Assembly (NCBI RefSeq): GCF_038397725.1 | Contig: NZ_CP151634.1 | Location: 1,922,001-1,986,000 of the forward strand | Reading direction: 5' to 3' | Length of the DNA: 64,000 nt | DNA from: Microbacterium sp. LWO13-1.2 | GTDB taxonomy: Bacteria; Actinomycetota; Actinomycetes; Actinomycetales; Microbacteriaceae | In this document: positions 63,501-64,000 of the stretch, piece by piece | Layout of the letters: the number at the start of each line of letters is the position of its first letter | Numbering within the stretch: the first letter of the stretch is position 1 | Notes under the pieces: generated by a model | What the model saw: only the letters and a program-made list of their open reading frames with translations | What the model was told of the DNA's origin: nothing | Database searches by the model: none | Program-made: the position numbers and the translations under genes

Positions 63501-64000
63501 ATGTCCGTGCGCACCCCTGACCCCGACCCCGAACCGAATGACGGTCTCGGCGGTTTCGGCGACGGCTCAACCGGCGGGAACCCGGGCTGGCTGACCGACG
63601 TCGAGCTCGAGGAGGCGCGTCGCCGGCTTCCCATGCTCTACGTCGAGGCCATCCCGGTGCGCACCGACGGGTCAGGGCAGGTGACCGAGATCGGTATCCT
63701 GCTGCGGTCCACTCCGATGGGGGAGATGACCAGGACGATCGTGTCCGGCCGGGTCCGCTTCGGCGAGACCATCCGCGATGCGCTGTTCCGGCACGTCGAG
63801 AATGACCTCGGGCCGATGGCGTTCCCGTTGCTGCCGCCGCAGCCGCTGCCGTTCACGGTGGCCGAGTACTTCCCGATCCCTGGAGTCAGCGCGTACCACG
63901 ACGACCGGCAGCATGCGGTGTCTCTGGCGTTCGTCGTGCCGGTCACCGGCACCTGCGAGCCGCGTCAGGACGCGCTCGAGGTCACCTGGTTCCCGCCGGA
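63501..64000 (+). CDS. Nudix-like (DUF4916) protein, 3' end cut off
   Basis: First 166 residues of a protein matching the DUF4916/Nudix-like family: a disordered Asp/Pro/Gly-rich N-terminus, then PGWLTDVELEEARRRLPMLYVEAIPVRTDGSGQVTEIGILLRS, SGRVRFGETIRDALFRHVENDLG (a Nudix-box-like helix without the full GX5EX7REUXEEXGU) and the AVSLAFVVPVTG strand. DUF4916 members are usually about 200 residues, so only the end is missing. Catalytic ability is doubtful because the canonical Glu residues are not seen in full. Leaderless promoter upstream. Confidence 0.82.
   Translation, partial: MSVRTPDPDPEPNDGLGGFGDGSTGGNPGWLTDVELEEARRRLPMLYVEAIPVRTDGSGQVTEIGILLRSTPMGEMTRTIVSGRVRFGETIRDALFRHVENDLGPMAFPLLPPQPLPFTVAEYFPIPGVSAYHDDRQHAVSLAFVVPVTGTCEPRQDALEVTWFPP

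Noticed and set aside
1..64000. CRISPR arrays, tRNA or rRNA genes
   Set aside because: No regularly spaced repeats, CCA-ended cloverleaf or rRNA-like conserved sequence was seen.

Overview
The window is high-GC actinobacterial DNA, most likely Microbacterium or a close member of the Microbacteriaceae. The clues are very strong GC bias at third codon positions, GTG starts with 4-base stop/start overlaps, a DUF222-HNH endonuclease, two DUF7882 proteins, a DUF6412 protein next to a YidC homologue, and class E sortase-type (LAxTG) wall anchors. No rRNA, tRNA or CRISPR array was seen. About 62 protein genes are supported; the first and last are cut by the window edges.

Layout. 1-4986: a carbohydrate ABC importer (partial binding protein, two permeases) and a large wall-anchored GH29-like glycosidase. 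5098-8119 (minus): an NCS1 permease, an isochorismatase-fold amidohydrolase and a LacI repressor, overlapping by 4 bases. 8273-13960: wall-anchored B-repeat protein, M18 aminopeptidase, EamA transporter, DUF222-HNH endonuclease. 14241-16320: a 2-kb accessory islet with micro-ORFs, a small secreted protein and a VOC protein behind a palindromic operator, bracketed by copies of a TCTCACGAA motif in opposite orientation. 16361-19353: a kinase-like protein, then a divergent response regulator and histidine kinase with a 15-residue micro-ORF in front of the kinase. 19590-27062: a phosphonate uptake and oxidation cluster (GntR regulator, PhnD, PhnC, fused PhnE, FAD oxidoreductase, PhnX-like HAD hydrolase, alcohol dehydrogenase). 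27046-30032: a cinA fragment and a stress-type group (CBS, FHA, two DUF7882, SDR), three members of which share an upstream GTCAA box. 31147-32253: YidC-like insertase with DUF6412. 32403-41806: an iron-siderophore locus (AraC regulator, iron box, lipoprotein, two FecCD permeases, ATPase, an exporter-fold ABC pair with complementary degenerate ATP sites, siderophore-interacting reductase). 41860-64000: mostly housekeeping genes, including nitronate monooxygenase, PurU, a CPA2 antiporter, a PspC-linked two-component system, endonuclease VIII, Lhr helicase, an ABC-F protein, a secreted nuclease/phosphatase, an esterase and a Nudix protein.

Two cross-cutting patterns stand out. Sixteen or more genes have a TAnnnT-like -10 hexamer 6 or 7 bases before the start codon and no Shine-Dalgarno, so they are probably leaderless. 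A GTTGAGCGA/GACGAAACG palindromic repeat sits between genes and supplies the TGA stop codon of three of them. A second kind of nested palindrome occurs at four places, one of them in frame inside the ABC-F gene.
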